Source: Peronospora farinosa
Taxonomy: Eukaryota; Oomycota; Peronosporomycetes; Peronosporales; Peronosporaceae
Assembly: GCA_947646735.1 (NCBI GenBank)
Contig: CANTFK010000905.1
Coordinates: forward strand, 51,224 to 115,223
DNA length: 64,000 nt
Reading direction: 5' to 3'
The translations under genes and the position numbers were made by a program. Shown one piece after another: positions 10,456 to 23,030 of the stretch (positions are counted from its first letter, which is position 1; each line of letters begins with the position of its first letter). Below the pieces are notes generated by a model. It did not search any database. It was given only the letters and a program-made list of their open reading frames with translations, and had not been told where the DNA came from.

Positions 10456-13028
10456 TTAAGTAGCGAGGCTTGTGTCTGTATGTGTTGAACTTGCCAACTC
10501 TCCATTAGTTTTGGAGTGAGGCTCTTCCGTTGTCATCGCAGTCGACGAGCTAGATAACTCGTCAGATGGCGACTCCTGGTCAGAAACCAACGATGCCCGG
10601 TGAGCACCTTTTATCGGTGCTGTTACCTGTGATGAAGTCGGCAGAAGAACTGAAATCTCTGTAGCCGCGCCTTCTAACACTACCAGAGCTTTGGCAATGT
10701 CAGGTTTTACTTCTTTCTCTTCAGCTATCTTAGCTTTCACCTCTTTCACCTCTTTCACCTTGGCTTCAACTACCTCAGGTTCACCCACTTTCCCATCAGG
10801 TACCATTGATACAGTCTCCAGTGTTTCTGCTTCAGCCTCGGAACTGCCTTCTATTTCCTTCTCAGCATCTAACCTGGTTGCTGAGGCTTCCATTGCCTCT
10901 TTGCTCGTTGCCTCCACATCTTCTTTAGCCTGTGCCTCGAGTAGTACTTTTACTCGTTCAGACAGAACAACAGCAAGCGCGTCGACATTACTGAATGTCG
11001 TAGCAGTCAAAATACCTCGTAAGATGTCTGGACACTCAGGGTGTTCTCGGCACAACTGTTGATGTTTGATCGCCGTTGCGGCGAATACTATTCGGACATT
11101 TGACACTGGATCCAGTGCCAATGTGAAAAACACGGCTGCCAGTTTAGACGAAAAAAAGTCGCGAGCGGCGTTAGTCAGCGCTATGTCCTCCTGAGCTTCG
11201 CTTTCATCATGCTTGGCAATCAGGAAAGAGGCACAGATTTTTACAAAACACTGTCTGTCCTTATAATGTGAAGAGTGTGCAAGGGTCTCGAATTTATCAA
11301 CAACAGCAATCAACCACTCCGCATTCGAGTTTAAACGTGCCACTAACAACGGGCAAGCCTGTAAATAATGTACACAGCAGCACAAACATGTCAGTGCATC
11401 GTAATTTTTGCGGTAAGAACCTCATATAAGTCATCGGCGTACATGATAGCTTTGTTCTCGCACTACAGCGACCGGGTCTGTAACGAGCTTGAACACTAGG
11501 GGGTGAATCACCGAAAATGTCGCCTCAGGTGTGAAAGTGTGGCACAGCTGCGCTAGCTGGCCACTCAGAACTTCGCGAAAGCGCCATTTGGTGGTATTAT
11601 CGAATGAGTTGAATTCCGCGAGCACGGGTAAATAGCTTTCACGAAATGATGGAGATACATTCTCCAAAAAGTCAGCAAAGTGCAGCATCGCACCTAGCCG
11701 AACATCTTGTACGTCATGAAGATAACTGTCAAACGCTGTAGCTAGCTGGGTTTCTGTTATACCCTGGCCTAAAATTCGTGCCAGCTCGTGCAAAGAATAC
11801 GCAAATGACCGCCGAATTTTCCAATATGTGTCGCTATGCAGCCGCTCGAAAATCGGAGATAACTTTCGCCAGTTTGTGGCGCCCAGGATACTTGCTACCG
11901 CCGGGAAGTTATATGCACAATGAAACTTGATATCTACCTCGCCACTGCCACCAAGCTGTGATGCCGCTGTCGTTGCCATGCTCGCAAAGTGCTCCACCAG
12001 TTCATCTGTAACCTGATCTTTTTCCAATGCCGCCAAAAATGGCCCCAAACTTTGGTACGCTGCCATGCGAACCCACCGCGACGAGTCAATTACAAAACTC
12101 TCAAACATCGGTATCAATATTGGTCCACGGTCTGTTGGTGCCAGCGCGAGTGCAACATTTACAAAACACTCGGCACAAGCTTTTCGCACACCCCAAATGT
12201 CATCCTTGGCTAGTCGTTGAAACGCTGGAATCAGCCTTTCCCGACTAAGTTCCATACCTGCCGTCTTGCAAACATTAGAAAAGCTAAGTGCCGTTGATTT
12301 GCGTACTCGAAACACCGGATCTTCCGACAATGAAATAAGTTCAGGTACACAAAACTGTTGACACAATTCCGGTCCAAAATGTTCGGCCAATTCATTGTAC
12401 AATGTCACGGCTGAAATTCGAAATTGTTCATTGTCGTCGTCATGTGCCAGAGGCAGTACGATCGTTAGTACGTGCTGTCCCTGGTCCTCCAACTTGACAA
12501 GTGCTGCCATATCTACAAGACTCTCACTTGCAGCTGAGCGAACCTCGTGCTGCTCGTCCGATACGAGCTTTGTCACCAATGGAATAAGTTTATCCAGTAA
12601 CACTTTGTAGCCAATTTGAGGCTCCGTCTCGACTAGAAACTGACACAAGAGCGGGAATTGCAACGCCACGTGCTGTCGTACAACGTACTCAACGTCACAC
12701 ACCAGTGGTTCCAGCAATGGCAGTAGCTGGTCACATGTGGCTTGAAACCCCACGGAACGCGCCGTTTCGTGCAACATTTTGACATGAATAACGCGCTGTA
12801 ATGCAATGTTACTGCACACGTACTTGGTGACACGCTGCAAGTCACTAAGACTATCATCAATTGCTAGATCTTCAAACGTTGGACCATTTGCCAACTCGGC
12901 CTCTTTTGCACGAAGCTCTTCATCGCTCTGTGCGTCATTTTGAATTGAATTAAGTTAGCTTTAGAAATGAATTGAGATTTCGTCCACTGCGATTCATTTT
13001 TGACTTGACATACCAATTCGTAGTCCAT
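10456..13028 (-). CDS. PPP4R1-like HEAT-repeat phosphatase regulatory subunit
   Basis: Three exons on the minus strand: 13028-13014, 12927-11443 and 11358-10456, 800 residues. The first exon codes only MDYEL; its donor TTG|GTATGT and the acceptor CAG|AGC restore MDYELSDEEL in frame. Residues ~20-510 are tandem HEAT repeats of the PP2A-A/PPP4R1 type (for example DDIWGVRKACAECFVNVA). Residues ~585-800 are low complexity: an acidic/Lys region with repeated VKEVK-like units, then a Ser/Thr-rich end. In animals PPP4R1 scaffolds the PP4 catalytic subunit to substrates. The low-complexity tail is probably lineage-specific. A PP2A A-subunit assignment is less likely, because the protein has additional C-terminal sequence and the N-terminus fits PPP4R1 better. 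Confidence 0.8.
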
Positions 13029-14379
13029 GGAACGAGATGAGACGAGTACAGTGCAAACTGGGAGAAAGCAAAGATGTACAGGATGCAACTGGATGCAAGA
13101 ATGTGCTGGTTACGACCGAAAGGAACAAAGCGAACGACAGAGCGAAGCAGACCAACGGCGGCGGCTGCGCTTGTTAGTTGTTCCCCCCTCGGAAATAAGG
13201 AGTATTTCCAGTTCGAATGTAACGGGAAGGTTGCACCAAAACTGGAGTTTTGTAGATAGAGGGTTTTATACACTAAACGGTGGCTGTCGGACCTTTTTGT
13301 CGTTTTTGCCACCGAAAAAGTCAGCAGCTCCTACAACACATGAGCCCACTGTATATCATGTTTACTGACATTGCGACTTTAAAGATAGAGGACTTTAAAA
13401 TAGAGGACTTTATAAAGAGATGGTCATTGTAGTTAAAGCATCTTATTATTTGAATATGACTTGCTCCTATTGTCGCTAGTTATGGGCAAAAGTAAAAATC
13501 GCCTTAGCACTCAGTAAAGTCCAAAGGATCTAATGCAACGTTATCATCATATCTGTATAGAAAAATCACGTAGTTCATAACCAGAATCAGTGCAAGCTCA
13601 CGTGCTCATTCCACACTGATAATACATAAAACATTAGAGAAAAAGAGCATTCCAGTGTTTGTATCATTGGCATTTAGACACACGTGAACGGCTGTCAATC
13701 AACTTGTTCTTAGAGAGGAAAAGCGGATTTACTGGTAGCTTTTTATTCGTGACAAGGACGCTACATTGTCCATTTCAAGTCCAACTAGCTCATTATGGAC
13801 GCTCAGATGGACACTATTGAACCAGGCGACGACAAGTGCAGATTGCGTCTTGGACGAACAACCAGCTGATTTTTGACGGAAGATGTTAAGCAATTTGCAA
13901 GCTCAAACGTAAGCTGACAATAGTGCTAAACAGACACGAGACAAGTACGACTTGAACACTATGATTTAGATCTAAAGTTCACAGCCACCATCTTGCAACG
14001 TCCAGAACAAGCTTAAACAAATTTCGTACGCTAGGCTTCAAGGCAGTCGATATGGAGTTGTTTGTTTCGTAACAATGATTGACAAAGCGACACAGTGGGC
14101 TAAAATGAGGCAACTATAATGAGCTAGCACTGCTTGACTACTGCGAGCAGCACCGGTAGACCTTTAGTGGATGAGATGCCAGAGACTTTGCTGTGGTTTT
14201 GCTCTAATTTCCTTTTGTGTTAAGTGTCGGTAAAGAACCTATACGATGAGCGGACGGAGCTGCAGAGCGAGTGGGAAATGCTAACGACCCAGGCATGTGC
14301 GAAACAGAGCTCCGTACCAGGCATCTAGCTACTGGATTCTGCTCCTGCTATGACTATGTCGCGCGTTAAGGAGACACAC
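13029..14379. other. Intergenic stretch without a recognisable gene
   Basis: This lies between the PPP4R1-like start and the HIS7 stop. It holds the PPP4R1-like promoter on its left side. Near 13380-13420 a short direct repeat (ATAGAGGACTTTA, two copies) is visible. I see no frame with family similarity. Confidence 0.5.
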
Positions 14380-16091
14380 TTACAGACGCACATCAATATT
14401 GTCTGTACACAATTGCACTTTGACGTCTTGAATAGCCACCTCTTTGCGGTGAAAGATACCAGCAGCAAGAGCAGCGTCACAGTTTGTCTTCTCAAAGACC
14501 TCCGTAAAGTGTTCCGGCTTGCCGGCACCACTGGACGCAATGACGGGAATACGCACCGACTTCTTCACTAGCGAGATCAGGTCCAGATCGTACCCGGCCT
14601 TCTGACCATCCATATCCACGCAGTTCAACAATAGCTCACCGGCGCCAAGTGCCTCGACAGCTTGGGCCAGCTGCACCACGTCAAGATCGCGAGTTTCACG
14701 GCCGCCGCGCACCGTCATCTGGTACCAGCAATACTCTTCGCCATTAGGTCCGGATCGCGACAGCTTCACGACCTTGTGGCCCTTAGCATTCTCATCGTAG
14801 AATGATGCCACATACACCCGCTTTGGGTCCATAGACACCACGACAGCCTGGTTGCCGTACACGGCGGATATGGTCTCGATGGAGCTCGACCCATCGCCTT
14901 TGCCGCCATTAGCGTAGTACTTTTCAGCCGTGTACACGGCGTCGCTCCCAATAGAAACCTTATCAGCTCCCGAGCGAAAGTACAGCGCCGCTACATCCAA
15001 TGCTGAGTGGATCTTCTGCTGGTCGTCCACGTACTCACGGATACCGCCACCAATCGTGAGTGGCACGAACACGCACTCAGAACTCGCCTCCAGTACCTGA
15101 ACCATTGGCAGGTTTCCCATCGGCTGCTCACGGAAGCTCGTAATGTTAAGGAATGCCACCTCATCAGCTCCTTCTGTAAAGTACCGTTTGCACAAATCTA
15201 CAGGTCGACCCATGTTGCGGATGTTGCCTACTTTTGCAATTTTAGAGCTCTCCCGTACGTCGTATTGGTCTCCTTTCGTCACCACCAGATCTCCCTGGTC
15301 ATTTGCTCGCACATCCAGACACCTAAAAACTCACCACAAAACTCTCATTACCATCAACATGACACTCCAACTCCAAAAATCACGTACGCGATGATCCGTT
15401 TCGACAGCGTCGTCCGTGGTGCCGTAGCCGCCGTCGTCAACGGTACATCATGGCCCTTCATCTCTTTATTCTCTAAAAAGCCTTTCAAAATAGCAATCCC
15501 CACTGCTCCACTCTTTTCCGGATGAAATTGCGTCGCCATCACGTTGCCCTTTTGCACAGCACTCACAAACTCCGATGCTCCATAATTGGTTGTGGTCAGC
15601 ACCCAATCCGCGTTTTTCTCCGTCTTTATGACTCGAAACGAGTGCACAAAATAGACTTTCGCTTTCTCTGTGGCCACAGGAAGCGTTGAAAAAAGCATCG
15701 ACTTCTTCCAGGCCGTTAGTCCATTCCAGCCAATGTGTGGCACAACCACGTCGTCCGATGGAAAACGAACCACTTTACCCTTGATTATACCAAGTCCCTT
15801 GAGTTCCGGACACTCCTCCGACCCTTCAAATAGTGTCTGCATACCCAAACAAATGCCCAGGAAGCGTCGATTCGCTGCCACATACGCACGAAGCTCGTCA
15901 ATGTAGCCACTAGTTTTAAGAAATTTCATTGCAGCACGGAAATTGCCGACCCCTGGAAAGATAAGCACTTGAGCCGTACGAATATCCTCTGCACATGTCA
16001 CATCTTTTACGGAGTGACCGACGGCACGGATAGCATTCTTTAGACTGCGCACATTACCAGCCCCATAGTCGAGCACCGTCACCTCGACCAT
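14380..16091 (-). CDS. HIS7: Imidazole glycerol phosphate synthase (HisH-HisF fusion)
   Basis: Two exons on the minus strand, 16091-15388 and 15322-14380, with a 65-nt intron placed so that RIIA|CLDVRA is restored; 548 residues, like yeast His7. The N-terminal half is the class I glutamine amidotransferase (HisH): PGVG (46-49, oxyanion region), nucleophile Cys81 in GICLGMQ, and His190/Glu192 in FHPEKS. After a short linker the HisF (beta/alpha)8 barrel starts near residue 231, with catalytic Asp238 in CLDVR and phosphate-binding loops such as LTIGGGI and ASSGAG. The enzyme uses ammonia from glutamine to convert PRFAR into imidazole glycerol phosphate and AICAR, linking histidine and purine synthesis. 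All catalytic residues I looked for are present. The fusion is standard in fungi, plants and oomycetes. Confidence 0.97.
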
Positions 16092-16616
16092 TGTTTTTTA
16101 AACTTGTTTGATTGGGTTTGATTGGTGGAGAAATAGACAACCTATAATTTAGAATAAACCAGGACGAATTCATAGAGCGACGTCACGACTTGACCTGCTA
16201 TTTTGCTGACTCAGTTTAGTATTTTGCATCGATGGAAAGAGTTTGATTGACATCTGTAGTCTCCGGCTGGAGTGTTCCGTAGAAACATGGTATACAGAAA
16301 CATGAAATGGATTCAAAGCCAATAATAATGTTGATAGACAAAAGAATGACTTCTTTACCGCATGACTGCTGGAATCGCCTGGTAATTGACATTTGTACGA
16401 TATGCGAGTACATGACAGTCGTGCTTTCTTATCCTGCCTGGTCAACCGATAGATACGGTGTTGATCGACGAAATGATAAAGCTACTGCATCAACCACTGC
16501 TACATTGAGACAGATTGCAAAAGGCTTTTGCAAGATGGAGCTCACTCTCTTTTTTGCTTTGTAATTCACCTCAAAGCGCGTGATTCCTGTCAAAGACCAA
16601 GACTTGATCAAGAAAC
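16092..16616. other. Divergent intergenic region HIS7 / membrane protein
   Basis: This 525-bp AT-rich stretch separates two divergent start codons and must contain both promoters. Overlapping short open frames on both strands look accidental. Confidence 0.5.
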
Positions 16617-17246
16617 ATGAAAGTGATAACCTTTTACGCGGCCTTCCTGACCGTCACCGTTCAAGCTGGTAATATGGTGAATGCCGTGCAGCTTTCGGCA
16701 CCAGCACAGGACGACAGTGCAAACGTTGTTTTTGCAACGCCTGCGCCCACAACATTTGCTCCGACCCCTGCACCGACCAACTTCAGTGATCCAACATTGA
16801 CCCCTACGGCGGCACCGACGGGGCGTGCCGGCCTTACGCCAAAGAAAACATCTTCCAATGGTGACGATGCAACACAATCGACCAAATCTGCAGGTACTGT
16901 AGGGACTGCGTACTCAACCGAAGGCACGGTCGGGGTAGCGTACGTTACTACACGAGCGGAATATGAAGCTGAGAAGAATGCCAGCAACGACTCTGGCAGC
17001 AGCGTTACGATCCCTATTGTGATCATTGGCTGCTTGGTCGGAGTGCTCGCTGTGGTGGCTGCTGGTGTGGCTAGGAGGAAGCGTAAGGCGGTCGTTGTAG
17101 AAGAAGGAAATGACGAAACGAACTACTCTAATTCTGTCCACACACCCGTCGCGGCCAAGACAAAAAACTTCCGTGCTATTTACACACCCGACGCGGCAGA
17201 GCACGAGACGGAGTGCTCTGACGCCATCAACGGACATGGCGTGTAA
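16617..17246 (+). CDS. Secretory single-pass membrane protein with Thr/Pro-rich ectodomain
   Basis: Single exon, 209 residues. The N-terminus MKVITFYAAFLTVTVQA is a signal peptide. The ectodomain (about residues 25-125) is rich in Thr, Pro, Ala and Ser with repeated PTxAPTPAPT-like motifs, so it is probably heavily O-glycosylated. A transmembrane helix (VTIPIVIIGCLVGVLAVVAAGV, cut here after Val) spans about residues 129-150. RRKRK follows as a stop-transfer signal, so the orientation is type I. The ~55-residue cytoplasmic tail is acidic and has several Tyr residues. The architecture resembles oomycete cell-surface/wall-associated proteins, but I recognise no named family. Confidence 0.75.
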   Translation: MKVITFYAAFLTVTVQAGNMVNAVQLSAPAQDDSANVVFATPAPTTFAPTPAPTNFSDPTLTPTAAPTGRAGLTPKKTSSNGDDATQSTKSAGTVGTAYSTEGTVGVAYVTTRAEYEAEKNASNDSGSSVTIPIVIIGCLVGVLAVVAAGVARRKRKAVVVEEGNDETNYSNSVHTPVAAKTKNFRAIYTPDAAEHETECSDAINGHGV

Positions 17247-18048
17247 GTTGCGCATCGATGCAAGTGTTGTAAGACGATTTGCATTAGTCAAGCAGTAAAG
17301 GATCGAACTTTACCTGTAAGGACGACAAATAATGCCAGCTATATTCTGATATTCATATGGCCTCTTGTCGCTAGCTGTTAGTCGTTTGATTACGTAGAGT
17401 TAATGAGTTTGATGCGAGATCTCTACAAGACGTGGATGTACAAGTGCGGTAGATTGTAATTCCAATTGAAATCTCCATTTTGTATTGGAGCACTGCTGTG
17501 CTAGGCTATAAGATATCGATTAGGGTCCGTACTATGACCTAATGTCATACAATTTTTGTGAAGGACTTCTTCATAGCCCTGAAGACAGCCGTCAAGGTAC
17601 ACAAACTGGGCGCCTTAACGGGAGTCCGGGGCGGTATACGACCCCGGGATCATCATTAAACATAAGTCATCTATAAAGCTGTAGGAGTGAAAATGTGTCC
17701 TTGGAGGAATTTGCGCATGGCTAACTAGTCTATCAATTATTTTCTCAGTTTGATCTTGATGAGGTTACAGCTTGAAACAAAGAATATCATGTACAATCTA
17801 GAACCACGATAGGTGTGCTACATGATCTGCTCGGCCTTTGACATCTGCGCGTGAATTATTAGCATTCCTTTCCTTCGTGACGTCTTCAATGATAGTATCT
17901 GGTCGAGATTGTGAGGTGATAACAATTTGCTATCATTAGTTCCCTCTTCTTTAGTTCAATTCCGCAGCAAGCAACGTAGCTGTCTTTTCTCATAGGATTC
18001 GCCGTTGTCGAAGTACTACTCGACGCTCTTAAGGTAATCACATGCAGC

Positions 18049-18120
18049 TGTGCTACTTTCGACGACTTTGTTGTCGACTCGGTATGGCGAGTCGACAACA
18101 AAGTCGTCGAAAGTAGCACA
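18049..18120. repeat. Perfect 33-bp inverted repeat (hairpin)
   Basis: The arm 18049-18081 is exactly complementary to 18088-18120, with a 6-nt loop (GTATGG). Inside each arm is GTCGAC. The arms extend to the mismatch at 18048/18121. It lies in a gene-poor region. It could be the centre of an inverted duplication, a small foldback element, or a source of hairpin RNA. Confidence 0.9.
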
Positions 18121-21100
18121 ATGGGAGTTCCTAAACTCGTCCGTCGAAAAATTTCATGTTAATGAAGTGGTCAGCTACAGAATGATCAATTGCTGCCCCA
18201 GCTCCGCCACTGTTACCCAAATTCGCTTTTTCTCGAACGCGGCTTGATTTCGCCAAAAGCATTTTTTGCTTTCGCCACTTTGGTCAAGTGGATGTCTCGT
18301 CATTCGGCGGAGTCTCGTCATTCAATGGATGTTTAAAGCGCTATATCCATGAGGAAGAGTAATCACGTCGAGCGACAACTTAGTGAACACCTTTGGATAT
18401 ACAGCTTGCGTGTTAACGTTACGTGTTACGCATTCAGACGAATAAAGACTCCTAGTACCAATTTGAACCTCGAAAAGAGTATAAGGGTGTATTGCGATCC
18501 AGCCAAAAGATAGCGATCATTGCACTTGGTGTTGCAAGGCTTGATCGACCAGAGCATTCTCAACTCTCTCCTAGTAGCATTGAATGTTTCCTGCAGTATT
18601 AGCGATCAAAACCGGGTCAGTGCCCGAATATATACCGGGTCATACGCCATGTCAGGGTCTTTATCAATCGAGATCCGCGAGCAAAACTGCAAAAGCGACA
18701 GCTCATGATTCGATGGAAGCTACAGCTCTCTAGTGACGACGTAGATCCGAAGATGGTATGTCAATTCGGCGATAACTTTGTGTTTGATCTCAATGGGACT
18801 TCCTAGACAACAAAAATCACGACATCCCCAGCGGCGTACCAATCTGCTTCATCTGTATATCTGCATGACAGCGGTTCTCTTTCGCAGGATCCTCGGTAAT
18901 TGTGTAGGGCTGGCCAAATTTCTGGAGCAGAAAGCATTAACACTCTAACTAGTTTTTATGTACATGTGTCGACCTATCATGGCTGTCTTCTCGTACAACG
19001 TGCCGTTGCCACAATGTATCTCCAGCCCTTTGAAATGGTCCTATGCGCTTCAGGTGTGGCACGTAGTCCAAAAAGGTAGAACTTTGTTCGCAAAGATTTC
19101 CAGCTACTTGCTTCCAACTCTTACGCGGATATGTACGTCCTCATTAGGAACATCCATGATTGCCAACACAATTTCTTCGAGCGCAGCATCCAAATCATGG
19201 TAGGCATCGTCCAATATTGGCAACAACTCCTGAAAATCAGCCAAGTCGCCTTGGTAACCTAACAAACGAGTAAAACGGCTCTATATATACTGGGATCTTG
19301 TGTATCAGCACATGCTGCCCTAACTAAACAGCAGAAGCCACGCTAGGAACAACATATATCGCAACCACAGAAATAAATAATGCTTACTATCAACAACTTA
19401 CTCTTTCCCGAAGTAATTTCTGGTCAAATCGACTGCTATTTATCCTTTGGTGTTCCACCGAAGGTCTTAGCTGCGTATGTTTGCGCTCGGCATCTTCCCG
19501 ACGTCACTGTTGACGATTGCCCACTCTCCTTCCAAGCACAAAGCACCTGGAAAGTTCAAATTACATTTAATAGAGTAGACTTCGTTGCACTAGTCGCGTT
19601 CGTTTCTAGACATAAGACATTAGATTGCAACGAATGCAATTGCGTTGCTTTCTTCCGAAGAAAAGGCACCTTAAAGCGATGATCGTTCCGTGCTCGATTC
19701 ACATTTACTTGAAGTTTTCGTTTTCTAGTCAAGTTTCGAGGTGTGAGGAGCGGAAACCAGAAGATTTGGATGCTGGCACCATGGTCAAAGTATCAATAAT
19801 AACAATGGGGGGAGTCGACGAAGATGACGGTACGTCCAAGGGTACCATCCAACTATCGTCGGGTAGACGAATTTACGAATTTGACGCGTCTTGTATGGCT
19901 GATAAACCAAGAAGTTCCGTCGACGTAAAGATATCACTGGTGTATTCCTCCACGAAGCTCAGTATTGCCTCGAAGGCGCGCATATCGTCTTCTTCCCTAT
20001 TGACTCCATTTCCAGTCGTTTTAGGCAAGTTTTGGCTGTTTAGCTAGCACTGAAGCGTGATCGTGGCTGCCAATTGACTGACTAACCTATGTATAAGTAT
20101 TATTCTTATTTGATATCAACAACCATTGTGGGAGCAACAAGCCCAGTACTCTCACGTTTTGCATGTTTCCTCCTATGTCACTGTTGTCAGCGACCCCTCA
20201 TCAAGCACTGTGGCGAGTTCAAAAAATTGTGTAACGGTTTTCTTCGACGCTGTAGCCATTTGTCTTCTCTTGTTACACCCGCAGCTTCCGATAGAAGCTA
20301 CAGAAGCCTACTTCGTGCACCTGTTGCGATACGTTATCGAGACATAGGCCAACTTAAATCAAAGCTTGTTCCGATTTGGATCAGCTTATACTTATCTGCT
20401 GTTTTTTGAAGGATGAGACGTGGCAACCGGCCCAGTTTCAGGCAAACATCTGCCCCCTGATACGCATGAAATCAATGAAGTACCACTTCATTGACGCCTA
20501 TGTAGTAGTGGCGTTGACGTTCAAAAGCTTAGATAAAGTGCATTTGGCAGTCAAAACCAGCATAGGAACTGTCAACAAGCAAAGGAGATCAAATAGATCA
20601 AACAAGTAGTTTACATATTCTTCCACGACTTGTAAAGGTGGCCTTGTATGTGGCGTATCCTCCAGCAGGTCGTCCTCGAATATCTAGTACCCTCTGTGAT
20701 CAGTCTATATATACTTGATTTGACTATAACGCGAAACGGTATGAGGTAAATAGGAAGAGCTTTCGACTCGAATCCAAGAGCAGTCCTGCAGCATGATAAA
20801 TTTGTCTAGAAGTATGGCTGGGCAGGGACGTAGCCTCAATGTAGAACTAATACGTCACTCGCCAATGTGACAAAGATACGCTCGAGATGAACGCGGCGAT
20901 ATTATATTCCGCGTTTAGATAGCGCCTATAGCCCGGCGAAGGCGAAAGTAGTAGTGGGAATTTCAATTTGTAGAAGTCTTTGAGGAGTGTGCTGGTCGAG
21001 ATTCTGATCCAGCGTTAAAAAAGCCAGAAACTAGCGACTTCTGCTTCTGAGGCATCTTGCTCAGCCCAGAATGCTGCCGATTCCGTCGCGTTTTCTTTCA

Positions 21101-22061
21101 CACCACGACGCAAGCTCAGCTGTTCACGCAGCTAACAATAGAGAAGTGATTGTAAAAGAACCTCAAAGATCCTCCGCCTTGAACACCGGCGTCTTTTGTC
21201 GCTATCTATTGGCGCCAAGTATTACTAGTGCAAGCCGATGCACTTGTCAGCGAACGTGTTTAACATCGCCAAAGCACGACTATGATAGTGTCTTTAGCAA
21301 GTGAGTTGCTAGTAACGATTATTATGCTATGCTTACCGCAACCTAAGCGGATGTCAACACATCACCCGCTGCTTGACAGCTTCAAGCTTTCGATCATAAT
21401 GAGAGTGGCTTCTCCCAGTTTGTTGCCAAGTTAATATAGTTCTCAAATATGCGCTTTGACGCTCAGTACCTTCGCGTCGTTTTTGTTGTACCTGAGCCTC
21501 CATGAGGGACAAATCATTGAGGCGACTAACTTTGTCGGAAGCTTTGCTATCGCAGCTGCAGCGGCAACAGTTTCTGGGCAATTCGTGCTAGCTCTCTCGA
21601 CAAATATGTGCAGACGAGATCGAATCGAGTCTATTGCTTTCTCTATGATAGAAACGCACAAAAGTTTGCAAATTATGGGCCTCAACACTTGTTGCAATAG
21701 TCTCAATACGGCGACGCTTTGTCATTTCTTCTATAAGATGGAGTCTCTCTGACAAACGAAGGCAACAACGATAGAGTTGTAAGGAATGCTATAAGGATAT
21801 CTGGATTCGACATAGATAGCTGTATTTGAAATGATTTTTTTCGAGTTTAACCTATGTCTACTGTAGCTCTTACTCGAATAGATCGATATCTTTATGATTA
21901 TGTACATTTTAGCTAGTTTGAGTGCAGCCTGAGCTGCAAATCACTGGTGATTACAAACCATATCTGATCGGGAGTCTGGACCAGACCGTATGAAACTAAT
22001 ACTGTATCCGATACTGCGCCACCCATGCCGCTCATTGCTAAAATAGACGAGAGAAGTGCAA

Positions 22062-22105
22062 GCATTTTCTCAATTGAAGCCAAGCATTTTCTCAATTGAA
22101 AGCCA
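22062..22105. repeat. Imperfect ~22-bp tandem duplication
   Basis: AGCATTTTCTCAATTGAA occurs twice in tandem, separated by GCCA, directly in front of the Cys-rich membrane protein frame. It may mark a small rearrangement at this gene's 5' end. Confidence 0.75.
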
Positions 22106-22108
22106 AGT

Positions 22109-22648
22109 ATGACCACTCCATCAGTTCTGCGTCAACTTTTCTCGTTTAATGACGAAACAGTTATATGCTCGTCCGTTAGTATTGAAGGTTACGGCACCTA
22201 CTGCGTCAAACAAGAAGGACCTGTATGCGGTGCAACGCAAGGCAATTGTCCTATAAAAGGAGTCAGTGCAACCAAGGACTGCACTACGACATCACAGACG
22301 TATTTGACTGGCTGCACTGCACCGGTGAACGCGCAGTGTGTGTTTAGAGGTACCAATAATTGGGTCTGCGTTTTTAAAGAAGACCCCAATGCTGACGGTG
22401 CTAAGTCTGAGGAAGTGGCTCAAGTCGAGTCGCTATCTACGTCACCTGACCAATCGCTGCAAGCATCTACCCAGTCTCCCGGTGGTTCCATGCTATCGGG
22501 GGTCGGCATCTCGCTTAACGTGGCCGTTGTTGTTGCCTGTTGTGTCCTCGCTTTCGTAGGACTGGTGCTTGTTAAAAAGAGACGCAATCGTCAGCGATTA
22601 GACAGCTACACGCTGTCGGAAAGGGATATATCAATTGTAACGCTGTAA
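22109..22648 (+). CDS. Cys-rich single-pass membrane protein, N-terminus doubtful
   Basis: Open for 179 codons. Residues ~15-90 form a Cys-rich module with about ten cysteines (CSSVSIEGYGTYC, GPVCG, GNCPIKG, DCTTTSQTYLTGC). This is similar in style to oomycete secreted YC.../CP.KG modules, followed by a Ser-rich linker. A transmembrane helix lies at about 133-153 (LNVAVVVACCVLAFVGLVLV), then KKRRNR as stop-transfer and a short tail. A signal peptide is expected but the present start (MTTPSVLRQLF...) does not supply one. A signal-peptide-like frame (MLALLSSILAMSG) lies immediately upstream in the opposite orientation, and 22062-22105 contains a ~24-bp tandem duplication. The gene may have lost or inverted its 5' end, or an upstream exon was missed. 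Confidence 0.5.
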   Translation: MTTPSVLRQLFSFNDETVICSSVSIEGYGTYCVKQEGPVCGATQGNCPIKGVSATKDCTTTSQTYLTGCTAPVNAQCVFRGTNNWVCVFKEDPNADGAKSEEVAQVESLSTSPDQSLQASTQSPGGSMLSGVGISLNVAVVVACCVLAFVGLVLVKKRRNRQRLDSYTLSERDISIVTL

Positions 22649-23030
22649 ATAGTAATGCTGTAGTCGTTACAGTTGGACTTTTATCAATATTCATTCACTT
22701 ATAAAAGTACGTCAATATGTTTTGCCGTGGCATTGCCATTGTTTTTGCTTGCAAATGCTTTAACACGCATGCTCAAATATCTTGTGGTCAGTCGCATGAG
22801 TGACAGGAATCATTTTATCTGTAGGTTTTTTGTTGTTGATCGTGCAGCTGGTCGTATCGCGTTATAATTGGTCTGTAACAGAAGGCGTCATTCTCTCACC
22901 TAGTGTCCCGGGGCCTGATGCAATCAACTTTTTCTTGAGCCCCACGCTTTGATCTTCATAGACTTATTCTTGACTTTATCATTGACAAAGCACCTGACCA
23001 TTTGCCACGTGGCTATCTGCGTTATCTACA
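22649..23030. other. Intergenic, nothing recognisable
   Basis: Spacer between the Cys-rich membrane protein and the histidine phosphatase gene. No gene or repeat is seen. Confidence 0.5.

Larger units (their letters stand above)
17247..22108. other. Gene-poor region with decayed coding-like fragments
   Basis: No intact gene is recognisable in these 4.9 kb. A long hairpin (annotated separately) lies at 18049-18120. On the minus strand around 19270-19110 a ~50-codon protein-like stretch (LPILDDAYHDLDAALEEIV) runs into a stop and is followed by further broken frames down to ~18600, suggesting a dead gene. Plus-strand frames at 19380-19682 and 19625-20047 also have moderate length without recognisable motifs. 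Confidence 0.4.

Noticed and set aside
13027..13368. 113-codon plus-strand frame opposite the PPP4R1-like first exon
   Set aside because: Overlaps the solved first exon and promoter on the other strand and shows no family features.
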